The notes: generated by a model not told the origin, from the sequence alone. Positions 49,681 to 58,860 are shown, counted from the stretch's first letter. The stretch is 64,000 nt of DNA from CAVWTN01 sp963757945 (GCA_963757945.1 CAVWTN010000002.1:1736001-1800000); one strand, 5' to 3'. Numbers and translations: made by a program.

Positions 49681-50154
49681 GTAAATAAAGCTGCCCTTGC
49701 CCGTAAGCAATTAGAACGGCGCCTTGCGCCGCTGCGGGAGATGACGCTCGTTGCGCCTCCAAAAGGCTGGATCAAGGCCATTCGGGAGTCCTTGGGCATG
49801 ACTGCCCGCCAACTCGCCGCTCGCATGGGCGTCGCGCCCTCGCGTATCCCGGTCATCGAGAAAGCGGAAGTCACCGGCGCGACCACGTTGAGGACGCTAC
49901 GGCAGGCTGCCGCGGCAATGAACTGTGCCTTCGTCTATGCCTTCGTGCCAATACAGCCCCTCGACGACATACTGCGCGAGCGCGCGACGCAAAAGGCGCG
50001 GAAGGACGACTTGCGCCTCGATCACACCATGCGCCTTGAAAACCAGGCACTCCTCACATCCGATCTCGACGCCGAACGGAAGCGGACGATCGACCTCATC
50101 CTATCCGGCTCTCTGCGGGGCTTGTGGGACGAGGAAGCGGATCATCATGCCTGA
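49675..50154 (+). CDS. Mobile mystery protein A (HTH protein)
   Basis: A 159-residue protein starting at ATG 49675, with GAGGA 9 nt upstream. After a basic helix (ALARKQLERRLAPLREM) comes a Cro/C1-type HTH: PPKGWIKAIRESLGMTARQLAARMGVAPSRIPVIEKAEVTGATTLRTLRQAAAAMNC. Members of this family are nearly always followed by mobile mystery protein B and occur on mobile elements; A is thought to regulate or neutralise B. The gene overlaps the Fic gene by 8 bases. Confidence 0.88.
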   Translation: MNVNKAALARKQLERRLAPLREMTLVAPPKGWIKAIRESLGMTARQLAARMGVAPSRIPVIEKAEVTGATTLRTLRQAAAAMNCAFVYAFVPIQPLDDILRERATQKARKDDLRLDHTMRLENQALLTSDLDAERKRTIDLILSGSLRGLWDEEADHHA

Positions 50155-50737
50155 TCCGCTGTTCGATCGTGACGATGACGCTAATACGCCACTCACCGCC
50201 GAGGAGCGCGACGGGCTCATCCCGTCCTACATCACGCTGCGACACGAGTTGAATGAAGCCGAACAGATCAATATCGGTGCGGCTCTACGCTGGGCCGACG
50301 CCCGTACGCGCGATGTCCTCGACCGGGATTTTCTAAGCGAACTGCACCAACGGATGTTCGGCGACGTATGGCGATGGGCGGGGCACTATCGTACGACCGC
50401 CCGCAACATCGGTGTCGAGGCCTACCGAATCGCCATGGACGTGCAGCAAGCCATCGACGATACGCGATACCGGGTCGAGCACGCCACCTATCCGCCCGAC
50501 GAAATCGCCGTGCGGTTCAGCCACCGCCTTGTTGCCATTCATCCTTTTCCGAATGGAAACGGGCGCTTTTCGCGCCTTGCCGGCGATCTTCTCGCCGGCC
50601 GGCTCGGACAGCCGCCCTTCACCTGGGGACGAGTAACCTTGGTCAATGCCGGGGAGACCCGAGCGCGATACATTGAGACTCTACGGGCCGCTGACAATCA
50701 CGATATCGGACCGTTACTGCTGTTTGCTCGCTCCTAA
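50147..50737 (+). CDS. Mobile mystery protein B (Fic-domain protein)
   Basis: A 196-residue Fic protein starting at ATG 50147 inside the end of the A gene. The Fic motif is IHPFPNGNGRFSR (His132 to Arg140): the catalytic His and nucleotide-binding GNGR are present, with Asn where many Fic enzymes have Asp/Glu, as is usual for this subgroup. FLSELHQRMFGDVWRWAGHYRTT is the typical upstream segment. Fic proteins transfer AMP or other groups to target proteins. With A it forms a toxin-antitoxin-like pair. Confidence 0.9.
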   Translation: MPDPLFDRDDDANTPLTAEERDGLIPSYITLRHELNEAEQINIGAALRWADARTRDVLDRDFLSELHQRMFGDVWRWAGHYRTTARNIGVEAYRIAMDVQQAIDDTRYRVEHATYPPDEIAVRFSHRLVAIHPFPNGNGRFSRLAGDLLAGRLGQPPFTWGRVTLVNAGETRARYIETLRAADNHDIGPLLLFARS

Positions 50738-50797
50738 ACGCTCGGCGAAAGAGCAGCGAGCCCTAACCGCGCAAGCGCAGTCGGCGCCGAGCGGCGA

Positions 50798-51045
50798 TCA
50801 GCCCTCGGGCGGACCTAGCGGATCCGTACCGTCCCGCAGTAGTTCGAGATATCCCGCGTACTCGAAGACGCGGCCGCGCCGGCGCCCGGTCCGCTCGCGC
50901 ACGATGCCCAGCCTCTAGAGCTTTGCGAAGCCCTTCGTGATCGTCGGGTGAGACAGACCCGTTAGCCGTACCGCGCGCGTCGTCGAGAGGATCGGGTTGT
51001 GCTGCAGCTCCTCGTGGAGCCTCTGCGGCGTTGCGGACGACCTCG
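50798..51045 (-). pseudogene. Decayed C-terminus of a Fic-type/winged-helix protein
   Basis: Reading the minus strand from about 51045 gives LHEELQHNPILSTTRAVRLTGLSHPTITKGFAKL, an in-frame TAG, then RLGIVRERTGRRRGRVFEYAGYLELLRDGTDPL and a stop at 50798. This is the winged-helix tail found after Fic domains (…TVNRAIEKLEELGILRE…RNRVFxYxxYL type). The stop codon and missing catalytic part show it is dead. It lies downstream of the intact mobile mystery Fic gene, on the opposite strand. Confidence 0.65.
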
Positions 51046-51177
51046 GTTATGTAAGATTTATGTTGTTTCCTTTCATAAGCTAGGCTGCTAACGAAAGGCA
51101 GGAGCAAAGCCGCCTGCGGCGCCGCCCGGCGCCGGGCGGAAAGGGGACCGCGGCTCCGGCCCCGAGGAATAGCACCC

Positions 51178-51513
51178 ATGGCTCGTTTGAATTTCGTGGA
51201 GCTTCCGGCGCGCGACGTCGCCGCGACCAAGTCGTTCTATGCCGCAGCGTTCGGCTGGGAGTTCGCGGATTTTGGTCCGACCTACTCGTGCACGCTGAGC
51301 GGCGATGTCGATCTCGGGCTGCAAGGCGACGCCGCGGAAGCGACGAAGGCGCCGCTCGCGGTCATCGCAGTCGACGATCTCGAGCAGGCGCTGGCCGATG
51401 TCGAACAGGCCGGCGGAACGATCACAAAGCCGATCTTCGCCTTTCCCGGCGGCCGCCGTTTTCATTTTACGGACCCGAGCGGCAACGAACTGGCGGCCCT
51501 CAAGGCGGACTAG
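51178..51513 (+). CDS. VOC-family (glyoxalase/bleomycin-resistance fold) protein
   Basis: A 111-residue single VOC unit: LNFVELPARDVAATKSFYAAAFGWEF, PLAVIAVDDLEQALADVEQAGGTITKPIF and FHFTDPSGNELAALK. The C-terminal Glu of SGNEL and the N-terminal Glu in FVELPA could be metal ligands. It probably dimerises. The substrate is unknown. It marks the return to core-type sequence after the island; its stop overlaps the end of the convergent next gene. Confidence 0.85.
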   Translation: MARLNFVELPARDVAATKSFYAAAFGWEFADFGPTYSCTLSGDVDLGLQGDAAEATKAPLAVIAVDDLEQALADVEQAGGTITKPIFAFPGGRRFHFTDPSGNELAALKAD

Positions 51514-51929
51514 GCGCTCGCGATCGAGTTCTTGAGCTTTGCGGCCGCGCCCAGAATCGCCGCGGCGTTGCCCGTGCCGAACGAACAGCCGAGCGAAACC
51601 GCGTCGCCGAAGATGGTGACGACCGCGCTGATCTTTGCAGCCGTCGCCTTGATTCTCTGCACCGTCGCGTTCGCGGAACTCGTTGCGTCCTTGAGCACTC
51701 CGAAGGCGGATTCCGAATCCTCGAATGCAACCTGGGCGGCCCACGTTGCCAGACTTCCCGCGGTGTTGCTCAGACTGGTCAGGTCCGCCGAGATCGAACT
51801 GCTTTGACCCGGTGTCAGCGTGATGGCCGGATCGTTGAGGATGCCTCGCGCGAGGTTCCCCAACGCGTTGAAATCGGCCGATAGCGCGGTGATCTGCTGT
51901 GCGCTGAGCGGGCTCGTCTCGCGCGGCAT
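51510..51929 (-). CDS. Hypothetical helical protein paired with a lipoprotein
   Basis: A 139-residue Ala/Ser-rich helical protein (PLSAQQITALSADFNALGNLARGIL..., LTSLSNTAGSLATWAAQV...) with a hydrophobic C-terminal part (AAKISAVVTIFGDAVSLGCSFGTGNAAAILGAAAKL). There is no signal peptide and no family is recognised. It starts 1 nt after the lipoprotein stop, so the two are surely co-translated. The amphipathic helices could associate with membrane or partner protein. Confidence 0.6.
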   Translation of the reverse strand: MPRETSPLSAQQITALSADFNALGNLARGILNDPAITLTPGQSSSISADLTSLSNTAGSLATWAAQVAFEDSESAFGVLKDATSSANATVQRIKATAAKISAVVTIFGDAVSLGCSFGTGNAAAILGAAAKLKNSIASA

Positions 51930-51930
51930 G

Positions 51931-52872
51931 TTATTTCGTCACCTTTCTGAGCGCTGCGACGTCGTTATAGAGCGGGAGCACGTCCTCGTTGAGGATCGCG
52001 GCGAAGTCTTCAGTCCCAAGGTTGCGCTGCGCGGCGGCCAGCAATGCCTCGTGCGTCTTCAGGATGCCGTCGAGCACCGCGGCATACCCGAGCGTGGAGG
52101 CACGCCGGTCGTTGATCGCCGTCAGGCTCGCGTTGTAGAGCCCTCGCTGCGAGTAGATTTCGTTGCGGACCGCAGGCGGGATCGAATCGGGAGTGGGCCC
52201 GGGCACGAGTTCCGAGCGGATCAGCGAGTTGTAAAAATTGAACGTCTCGTTGAACTCCGCGTTCAAGAGTTGCCCGTAATCGTCGTCGACCGTCTTCAGC
52301 GCGCCGATGGCGACTTTGAGTGACGGGTCGGCCTCGGTGACGGTGCGGGCGATCGCAGCGCGCTGATCTCCGCCGACGACGATGCTCGAGAGCTGCTCCG
52401 CGAGCTTTGCAAAGGCGCCGTCTTGATCTTTGCTGATCAGCTTCGCGTCGACGAGGGCGCCGCCGAGCGGGGCGAACGCCGGCTTCGCATCGACTTTCGC
52501 GATCGCCCCGAGCGCCTGCACGTAGCCGAGGACGATCTTATTACGCTTGTCCCATTCCTCGCTGACCGCCTTGGCGCCGGTGCAGCGCGCGTCGTTGAAG
52601 TCGCCGGCCGGCGGCGCCGGTTGCGGCGTGGGAAGGGGCGATGCCGTGTAGGCCGGTGCCAATTCGATCAGCGTGGTCGGGAGTTCCCTCGGCCGCAGCG
52701 TCAACTCACGGCGGCGCAGGCAGCTGGTGTTGAAATCCGCCGCGATCGAGGAAAACGAAGAGCTCGCATCGGCCGTGGCTTGCGCGTATTTCTGCACCGC
52801 CTGCAAGTCGACGTGGGATGCGCACGCGGCGAGGAGCGCCGATGCCGGCAAGAGCGTGAAGATGCGACGCAT
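51931..52872 (-). CDS. Putative lipoprotein of unknown function
   Basis: A 313-residue protein from ATG 52872. Its signal peptide ends with a lipobox (MRRIFTLLPASALLAACASH, modified Cys at residue 17), so it is anchored to a membrane. The mature part is helical, including a Pro-rich spacer (PLPTPQPAPPAGD) and conserved-looking repeats of long helices (VSEEWDKRNKIVLGYVQALGAIA, LAEQLSSIVVGGDQRAAIARTV). It resembles other uncharacterised lipoproteins with fours of helices. It is upstream of and coupled to the 139-residue protein. Confidence 0.65.
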   Translation of the reverse strand: MRRIFTLLPASALLAACASHVDLQAVQKYAQATADASSSFSSIAADFNTSCLRRRELTLRPRELPTTLIELAPAYTASPLPTPQPAPPAGDFNDARCTGAKAVSEEWDKRNKIVLGYVQALGAIAKVDAKPAFAPLGGALVDAKLISKDQDGAFAKLAEQLSSIVVGGDQRAAIARTVTEADPSLKVAIGALKTVDDDYGQLLNAEFNETFNFYNSLIRSELVPGPTPDSIPPAVRNEIYSQRGLYNASLTAINDRRASTLGYAAVLDGILKTHEALLAAAQRNLGTEDFAAILNEDVLPLYNDVAALRKVTK

Positions 52873-53088
52873 GACGTCGTTTCTCAGCGCGGGCGCGGAC
52901 GTTCCTGCCTGCGGCTGCGAACGCGGATGCCGTAGGAGCATCGCGGACGTCGCGTAAATTCGAGCGCCCGTGGGCTGTCCGGTAATCTCGCCCTCGACGC
53001 CTGACTCGCTCCGGCCGGCCGCCCCCTGCGAGCCCGTGCGGCGCCAGCCCCGGTTTACGACGCCGGCCTTGGAGCGCGGTCCCAGCGC
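52873..53088. other. Intergenic gap
   Basis: About 216 bp between the lipoprotein gene and the VIT1/CCC1 gene; no feature recognised. Confidence 0.5.
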
Positions 53089-53808
53089 CTACGTGTGAAT
53101 AAGCCTTGCGAGGGCGAACGCGACGCCGCTTGCGAGGGCGCCGATCAGCATCGTTTGCAGGCCGCTTCGCAGCACGGGCGTCGACGTGATTTTCGCCTTG
53201 CCGATGCCGAAGACGAACAGCGCCAGGAGCGTCACGACCGCGGAGATCACGAGCGCGTGGAACGCGTCTTTCGCGAAGAAGTAAGGGAGCAGCGGTATGA
53301 TGCCTCCCACGACGTACGACGCGCCGATCGTCGCTGCGCTGAAATGAGCGCGATGCGTGTTCGGCTCCGCGAGGCCGAGTTCGTAGCGCATCATGAAGTT
53401 GACCCAGCGCTTGCGATCGGAGGCGATGGCGTCGACGACTTCGTGAAGATGCGGGCCGTTGAGCCCGATATCGCTGAGAATATCGCGAACCTCGGTGCGC
53501 TCTTCATCGGGAGCGTCTTCCGTGTCGCGCATTTCACGGCTGTAGGCGCCGCGGTAATGATCGAGCTCCGCTTGCGCGGCGAGGTAGCCGCCGAGTCCCA
53601 TCGCGATCGCACCAGCCGCGATCTCCGCGACGCCTGCGGTAATCACGAGATTCGACGAGCCGTGCGCGGCCGTGACGCCTGCCGCGAGCGCGAACGGCAC
53701 CGTCAGACCGTCGGCCATTCCAAGCACGACGTCGCGCACGAGTTCGTTCGACCGCGCCGACTGTGCGGACGACGAACGTGGGAGGAGGCCGACGACGTCG
53801 CTGGTCAT
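53089..53808 (-). CDS. VIT1/CCC1-family iron/manganese transporter
   Basis: A 239-residue membrane protein starting at ATG 53808, with GGAG 7 nt upstream. VIT family features: RDVVLGMADGLTVPFALAAGVTAA (helix 1 with the metal-coordinating Asp), GVAEIAAGAIAMGLGGYLAA (helix 2 with Glu and Met ligands), a long cytoplasmic helical hairpin with ELDHYRGAYSREMRDTEDAPDEERTEV (metal-binding acidic residues) and three further helices (residues 171-239). It likely exports or sequesters Fe(II)/Mn(II). It is divergent from msrA. Confidence 0.92.
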   Translation of the reverse strand: MTSDVVGLLPRSSSAQSARSNELVRDVVLGMADGLTVPFALAAGVTAAHGSSNLVITAGVAEIAAGAIAMGLGGYLAAQAELDHYRGAYSREMRDTEDAPDEERTEVRDILSDIGLNGPHLHEVVDAIASDRKRWVNFMMRYELGLAEPNTHRAHFSAATIGASYVVGGIIPLLPYFFAKDAFHALVISAVVTLLALFVFGIGKAKITSTPVLRSGLQTMLIGALASGVAFALARLIHT

Positions 53809-53862
53809 GGCGACTCCATCATACGCAGCGCGCATGAAAGTTCAATTGAGTACATTTTGCCT

Positions 53863-53878
53863 GCATGTGAATTCATGC
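53863..53878. promoter_or_regulatory. Imperfect palindrome between the VIT gene and msrA
   Basis: GCATGTGAATTCATGC has GCATG/CATGC arms around GAATTC, in the gap between the divergent transporter and msrA genes. A further GCATGAA occurs at 53832. It may be an operator for a metal-responsive regulator; no specific consensus is claimed. Confidence 0.3.
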
Positions 53879-54094
53879 GCCGGCTGATAGGAGCGGCGAA
53901 GATCGATGTTCCGTTGTGAAAACATGCTGCTGAGTCCGCCCTGAACTGCTGCGGTGCCGCGCCGAGATGCGCGCTGCAATACGAACGCGCGCGCGTTACG
54001 TAAGCAGGCTTGCGGCGACGATGGAGACGGCATGATAGCGTACGTCCGAGCATGTCACAACTGCAATGCCCCCAAACGAGTCAAAGGAATCGTG

Positions 54095-54772
54095 ATGTAT
54101 TATCGAATCGGCAACCTGACGAAATGGATCTTCAGCGCGTGCGCGGCGCTTGCGTTGATCTACGGTGTCAGCGCGCTGTGCCGCCCGGCCGCCGCGCGCG
54201 CCGCCGCCGCGCCGAACGCCCCCGGCGCGCGCGAAAGCATCGTTTTGGCCGGCGGCTGCTTTTGGGGGATGGAGGCGGTTTTCGGCGCGCTTGAGGGCGT
54301 CTCGAGCGCGTTGCCGGGTTACGCCGGCGGGAGCCAAGCCACGGCGCACTACGAGATCGTGAGCACGGGGATGACGGGCCACGCCGAATCGGTCGAGGTC
54401 GTGTACGATCCCGCGCGGATCTCGCTGCGCACGCTCCTCGACGTGTTCTTCACCGTCGCGCACGATCCGACGCAGCGCGACCGGCAAGGCCCGGATAGCG
54501 GGCATCAGTACCGCTCGGCGATCTTCTACCGCAACGAAGAACAGAAGCGGACGGCGGCCGAGTACATCCGTACGTTGACGCGAGCGAAAACATTCGGAGA
54601 GCCGATCGCCACGACGCTCGAGCCGCTCGTCGCGTTCTATCCGGCGGAAGCGTACCATCGCAACTACGTCGCGCAACACTTGACCGATCCGTACGTCGCC
54701 TTCAACGACGTGCCGAAACTCAAGCTCTTGCGCGAGCGTTTCCCCGCGCTCGTTCGCAACTCGAAGAGCTAG
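54095..54772 (+). CDS. msrA: Peptide-methionine (S)-S-oxide reductase, exported form
   Basis: A 225-residue protein from ATG 54095, with AAAGGA 7 nt upstream. It has an N-terminal membrane/signal segment (residues 10-38) ahead of the MsrA domain, so it acts outside the cytoplasm or at the membrane. The catalytic Cys is in VLAGGCFWGMEAVFG (Cys55), with GYAGG, HAESVEVVYDPARIS, DPTQRDRQGPDSGHQYRSAIFY and AEAYHRNYV in the family order. It repairs methionine sulfoxide in proteins exposed to oxidants. No resolving C-terminal Cys is obvious, so recycling may depend on another partner. Confidence 0.93.
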   Translation: MYYRIGNLTKWIFSACAALALIYGVSALCRPAAARAAAAPNAPGARESIVLAGGCFWGMEAVFGALEGVSSALPGYAGGSQATAHYEIVSTGMTGHAESVEVVYDPARISLRTLLDVFFTVAHDPTQRDRQGPDSGHQYRSAIFYRNEEQKRTAAEYIRTLTRAKTFGEPIATTLEPLVAFYPAEAYHRNYVAQHLTDPYVAFNDVPKLKLLRERFPALVRNSKS

Positions 54773-54785
54773 CGCGCGCGGAGCG

Positions 54786-56057
54786 TCAGGCCGGCCTCGT
54801 CCTGCCTTCGGAGAGTTCTTGCGCCGGGCGCTCCGTGATCAGCGGGACGATCAGCGCGACGAACAAGATGAACGCAAGCGGGAGCAGGATCGCGGTGTAG
54901 GATCCGGTGAGGTCCCTCACCGTCGACGCGAACCACGGTCCCACGACCGCGGCCGTTCCCCAAGCCGTCAGATTGAGACCGTAGTTCGCGCCGAAATGGC
55001 GCAGGCCGAAGAAATCCGCGTTGAAGGCCGGCATCACGCCGAAAGCGCCGCCGTAGCACAACAGGATCATCGCGAACATCGCGAGCAGCAGGATCGGCGC
55101 GTGCACGCTTCCGATCAGCATCAGCGTGAAGGCCTGGAACAGGAACAACAGCACGAGCGTTCCCCTGCGGCCGGCGAGATCGGATACGACGCCCCAGAAG
55201 AAGCAGCCGATCCCGTTGAAGACGGCGACGATCGCATACCAGAGCGCGCCCGTCGAGTTCGGCAGCGCGGTCATCTCCGAGATGATCGGCACGATGTTCG
55301 AGATGATCGCGATCCCGGCGACCGAGTTCAGGAACAGGATCAGCCAAAGCAGATAGGATTGCGGATTCGCCAGCGTCTGGCCCAGGCGCGATTCGGTCGG
55401 CATCGCGTTCTCGGCCGCGAACTTCGCGGGCGGCGGCTGCAAGAACCAGGCGCCGAGGAGCCCGATCACGCCGTAGGCGAGCCCGGAATAGATGAAGATG
55501 TGCATGAGGCCGTGGACGAGCGTGGGGCTCACCACTTCGGCCTGCGAGGTCATGTAGGCATTGGCCGCGTGCCGGATCGCGCGGAAGCCCTGCGACTGCT
55601 CGAGGATCTGATTGTAGTAGACGGCGCCGATCCCGAAGCCCATCGTGACCAGGCCCCCGCCCATCCCGCGGCGCTTCGGAAACCAGCCCATGACCGTCGT
55701 GAGGGCGGCGATCGTGACCATTCCGCAGCCGAAGCCGCCGATGACCCCGTAGCATACGTAGAGGTACGGCGCTCCGAAGCGCTCGGTCCCCAGGCCCGTC
55801 AGCACGTTACCGGCGGCCCATAGCAGCGTTCCGACGATCGCGACGCGGCGCATTCCCTTGCCGTCGAGCCAGATGCCGCCGGCCAAGGCGCCCAGGCCCA
55901 GGCAGAAGTTCGCAATCGCAAAAGCCCAGGTCGTCGTCACGCTCGTCCATTCAAACGACGCGCCCAGCGGCTGGGTGAACATGCTGTAGGAATAAAGCGT
56001 CCCCGGCCCCAGCATCGTGAGGATTGCTGCGAGGGCGACTGGGAATCGCTTATTCAA
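54786..56057 (-). CDS. MFS transporter, oxalate/formate antiporter (OFA) type
   Basis: A 423-residue, 12-helix major facilitator. The N-terminal half begins FPVALAAILTMLGPGTLYSYSMFTQPL and has GIWLDGKGMRR at the loop 2-3 motif; the C-terminal half has GVVSDLAGRRGTLVLLF and NADFFGLRHFGANYGLNLTAWG, the last being typical of the OFA subfamily (YGxNYG-like stretch). It likely exchanges organic anions, though the ligand cannot be deduced. It is convergent with msrA (13-bp gap) and divergent from the CheA-like operon. Confidence 0.85.
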   Translation of the reverse strand: MNKRFPVALAAILTMLGPGTLYSYSMFTQPLGASFEWTSVTTTWAFAIANFCLGLGALAGGIWLDGKGMRRVAIVGTLLWAAGNVLTGLGTERFGAPYLYVCYGVIGGFGCGMVTIAALTTVMGWFPKRRGMGGGLVTMGFGIGAVYYNQILEQSQGFRAIRHAANAYMTSQAEVVSPTLVHGLMHIFIYSGLAYGVIGLLGAWFLQPPPAKFAAENAMPTESRLGQTLANPQSYLLWLILFLNSVAGIAIISNIVPIISEMTALPNSTGALWYAIVAVFNGIGCFFWGVVSDLAGRRGTLVLLFLFQAFTLMLIGSVHAPILLLAMFAMILLCYGGAFGVMPAFNADFFGLRHFGANYGLNLTAWGTAAVVGPWFASTVRDLTGSYTAILLPLAFILFVALIVPLITERPAQELSEGRTRPA

Positions 56058-56239
56058 CCGTTGGCTCCGATGTCAGAGGCGCCCCACGTAAGAGGCCTGT
56101 CCTTGCTCTATCGGTCGTGCGAACCGCGGAGTTGAGGCGCCGGGCGCCGCCGCGCACCGGGGGCGCCGTTAACGATCCGCTCGGGTCTGCCGATGGATAA
56201 GGAGACGATCTACGCGGTTCGAGTCGAGAGAGTAGGTAC

Positions 56240-58492
56240 ATGGCCGTCGCAACACCCGGCGTCGAGAGACAACGTAAGAGTCGCTCGCTGTTCTCAACGG
56301 CGGGGCTGGTCCTGGGCGTTTTGCTGTTTACGGCGTCCATCTTCGGGATCGCGCTGCAGAACGGCATCATCGCCAAGCAGATGTCGGACGGCCTGCGCCT
56401 CGAGGGCGTCATCGGCCGGGAGCGCGTCTTGCTCGTGTCGATGCAGCGCGATCTGCTTCAGATCGATGCGCAGCACCGCACCAACCAAGACGCGGCCCCT
56501 TCGCTGCGCACGTTGACGGAAAGCGCCTCCCTGTTCGATCGCACGCTGATCGCGCTCGCCAACGGCGGCACGACGCTGGATTCGTCGGGAACCGAGATTC
56601 GGCTCGAAGCGCTCTCGAGCGACGCCCTGCGCGGTACGGTACGGGCCCTGCACGACGAGTGGCAGCCGCTCGCGAAGGCGATCGAAAACGTCGTGCGCAG
56701 CGGCGGCGCACCGAACGATCTCCGCGCGGCGCAGACGATCTCCGTCGCGTCCGGCCCTTCGCTCGTCCAGCACGCCACCAGCTTGCAGAGCGACGCCGCC
56801 ACGAGCACGAATCAGGTCCTCGCGGATGCGGCGGGCGTGCGCAACGTCCTCTCCGGCGGCGCGATCCTGTGCTTCGTGCTGATCGTCTTCAGCCTGTATT
56901 CTCAAGTCAGCGAAGGCCGCCGGCGCAGCGTCGCCTATGCGGCGCGGCTCGAGAGTCTCGTCACCGACGTTTCGACGAACTCGCGCGAACTCGCCGTCGC
57001 CAAGCAGGGCACCGACACGATCATGCAGACCGTGCGTCAGGGCCTGTTCCTGATCACGCCGCAGTTCCGGATCGAACCCGAATACTCGCGCGAGCTCGAA
57101 GCGATTTTTCGCCTGCAAGAGCTCGGCGGCTACAATTTTCTGAACATCCTGCAGCGCATCCTGACCGAGCGCATGTTCAACACCTCCAAGGACTACTTGG
57201 CGATGCTGTTCGATCCGTCGAAGAAAGAACGGACGCTGCAGAAGATCAATCCGCTCGAAGAGGTCGAGGTCAATTTCGCAAAATCCGATGGCGGATTCTT
57301 GTCGAAGTACCTCAACTTCTCGTTCCGCCGGGTCGTGGCGGAGGGCCAGATCGGCCGCGTCTTCATTGCCGTCACCGACGTGACCGACCGCGTTCAACTC
57401 GAACGCCAATTGCGCGATTCCGAGCAGAAGAAGGAACGGCAGTTCGAGTTGCTGCTCGGCATCCTGCACGTGGATCCGCGCGCGCTTGAAGACTTCGTGG
57501 CCACGGCGCAAGGACAGCTGCGCGAAATGAACGACGCGCTGCGCGCGCAGGATTTCGCGACGTCGTCCTCCGGTCAGATGGAATTGCTGCGCCAGCGTCT
57601 GGACACCGTGTTCCGCTGCGTCCACAACATCAAGGGGAACGCGGCGCTCCTCAAGCTCGACTATTTCGTGAAGACGGCCGAGCAGTTCGAATCGAAGATC
57701 GCCGAGCTCAAGAGCCGCACGGCGCTGGGCGGCGACGATTTCCTGGCCGTCGTCATCGCGCAATCGGCGCTGCGTTCCGACGTCGAAGAACTGCAAGAAT
57801 TGCGCGAGAAGCTGATCGGCATGCGCGGGGGCGACGCAAATCTCCCGCTCGCGCCGGAGAACCTCCTGGCGCCGCCCGCCCGCCGCGCGCCGCCGCTTCC
57901 GACGTTCTTGGGCGAAGACGATTTGGTCGGCAACATCCGCTCGCTCGCGGAATCGATTGCGGCCAAGCTCGGCAAGGAAGTCCGTGTGGAGGCTGAGGGC
58001 TTCGATACGCGCCTCGTTCCGGAAGAGCGGCGCCGCGCGATCAAGGACGTCTTGATCCAACTGACGCGCAACAGCTTGGTGCACGGCATCGAGGATCCGC
58101 CGGTGCGGCAAGCCTTGGAGAAGCCCGCCGTCGGAACGATCAGCATCCGGCGCGTCGCCGATGCCGACGGCGGGACGTTCCGGTTCACGTTTCGTGACGA
58201 CGGGGCCGGCTTGGATCCACGCCGGATTCGAGCGCGCGCCGTCGAGTTGAATCTCGTCACGCGCGAGCAGGCCGATAGCTTTGACGATTCCTCGTGCGTC
58301 GGACTCATCTTTGCCCCGGGCTTCACGACCGAACTGAGCTCGACGCCCGACGCGGGCCGCGGGATGGGAATGGATATCGTCAAGCGCAGGATCGTAGACG
58401 AATGCGGAGGCGAGATCTCAATCAGATCCGATCCGGGACGCTACTGCGAATTCGAGTTCGCCCTCCCCGTAGCGGCGCTGGCCGTACTGTAG
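56240..58492 (+). CDS. Membrane CheA-like kinase with PilJ-type sensor and HPt domain
   Basis: A 750-residue protein. Residues 1-45 include the first membrane helix, then a PilJ-like all-helical periplasmic sensor (RERVLLVSMQRDLLQIDAQHRTNQ) and a second helix near 203-222. A PAS-like region follows (QTVRQGLFLITPQFRIEPEYS), an HPt domain with phosphorylatable His462 (VFRCVHNIKGNAALLKLDYF) and a CheA-type ATPase domain (LTRNSLVHGIEDP, FRDDGAGLDPRRIRARA, GRGMGMDIVKRRI). The CheW-binding P5 domain is missing. It begins an operon with CheY- and CheX-like proteins, spacing 8 bp. Confidence 0.85.
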   Translation: MAVATPGVERQRKSRSLFSTAGLVLGVLLFTASIFGIALQNGIIAKQMSDGLRLEGVIGRERVLLVSMQRDLLQIDAQHRTNQDAAPSLRTLTESASLFDRTLIALANGGTTLDSSGTEIRLEALSSDALRGTVRALHDEWQPLAKAIENVVRSGGAPNDLRAAQTISVASGPSLVQHATSLQSDAATSTNQVLADAAGVRNVLSGGAILCFVLIVFSLYSQVSEGRRRSVAYAARLESLVTDVSTNSRELAVAKQGTDTIMQTVRQGLFLITPQFRIEPEYSRELEAIFRLQELGGYNFLNILQRILTERMFNTSKDYLAMLFDPSKKERTLQKINPLEEVEVNFAKSDGGFLSKYLNFSFRRVVAEGQIGRVFIAVTDVTDRVQLERQLRDSEQKKERQFELLLGILHVDPRALEDFVATAQGQLREMNDALRAQDFATSSSGQMELLRQRLDTVFRCVHNIKGNAALLKLDYFVKTAEQFESKIAELKSRTALGGDDFLAVVIAQSALRSDVEELQELREKLIGMRGGDANLPLAPENLLAPPARRAPPLPTFLGEDDLVGNIRSLAESIAAKLGKEVRVEAEGFDTRLVPEERRRAIKDVLIQLTRNSLVHGIEDPPVRQALEKPAVGTISIRRVADADGGTFRFTFRDDGAGLDPRRIRARAVELNLVTREQADSFDDSSCVGLIFAPGFTTELSSTPDAGRGMGMDIVKRRIVDECGGEISIRSDPGRYCEFEFALPVAALAVL

Positions 58493-58500
58493 AGGGCACG

Positions 58501-58860
58501 ATGAAACTGCTGATCGTCGACGATTCGAACGTGATCAGGCGCTCCATCGCGCGGAACCTGATCGAAGGCGAGACCGAAGTCCGCATGGCCGGCAACGGGA
58601 TCGAAGCGCTCAAAGCGATCGAAGATTTTGAACCGGATATGGTGACGATGGACATCACGATGCCGGAGATGGACGGACTCGCCTGTGTCGAGGAGATGCT
58701 CCGTCGTAAGCCTCTCGTCCGCATCCTCGTAGTTTCCGCTCTAGCCGATAAAGCGACCGCGGTCGAAGCGGTCAAACGTGGTGCCCACGGATTTCTCTTG
58801 AAGCCCTTTACCGCGGAAACTCTCAACGAGGAGATTGCGGAATTGTTCGAGGTAGCCTGA
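58501..58860 (+). CDS. CheY-like single-domain response regulator
   Basis: A 119-residue receiver: acidic pocket Asp7/Asp8 (LLIVDDSN), phosphoacceptor Asp51 (MVTMDITMPEMDG), Ser79 (VVSA) and Lys101 (FLLKPF). There is no output domain. The likely phosphodonor is the adjacent kinase (8 bp upstream). Its stop overlaps the CheX-like gene by ATGA. Confidence 0.92.
   Translation: MKLLIVDDSNVIRRSIARNLIEGETEVRMAGNGIEALKAIEDFEPDMVTMDITMPEMDGLACVEEMLRRKPLVRILVVSALADKATAVEAVKRGAHGFLLKPFTAETLNEEIAELFEVA

Noticed and set aside
53809..54094. Metal riboswitch between the VIT1/CCC1 gene and msrA
   Set aside because: No recognised aptamer core or long leader hairpins on either strand; only a short palindrome.
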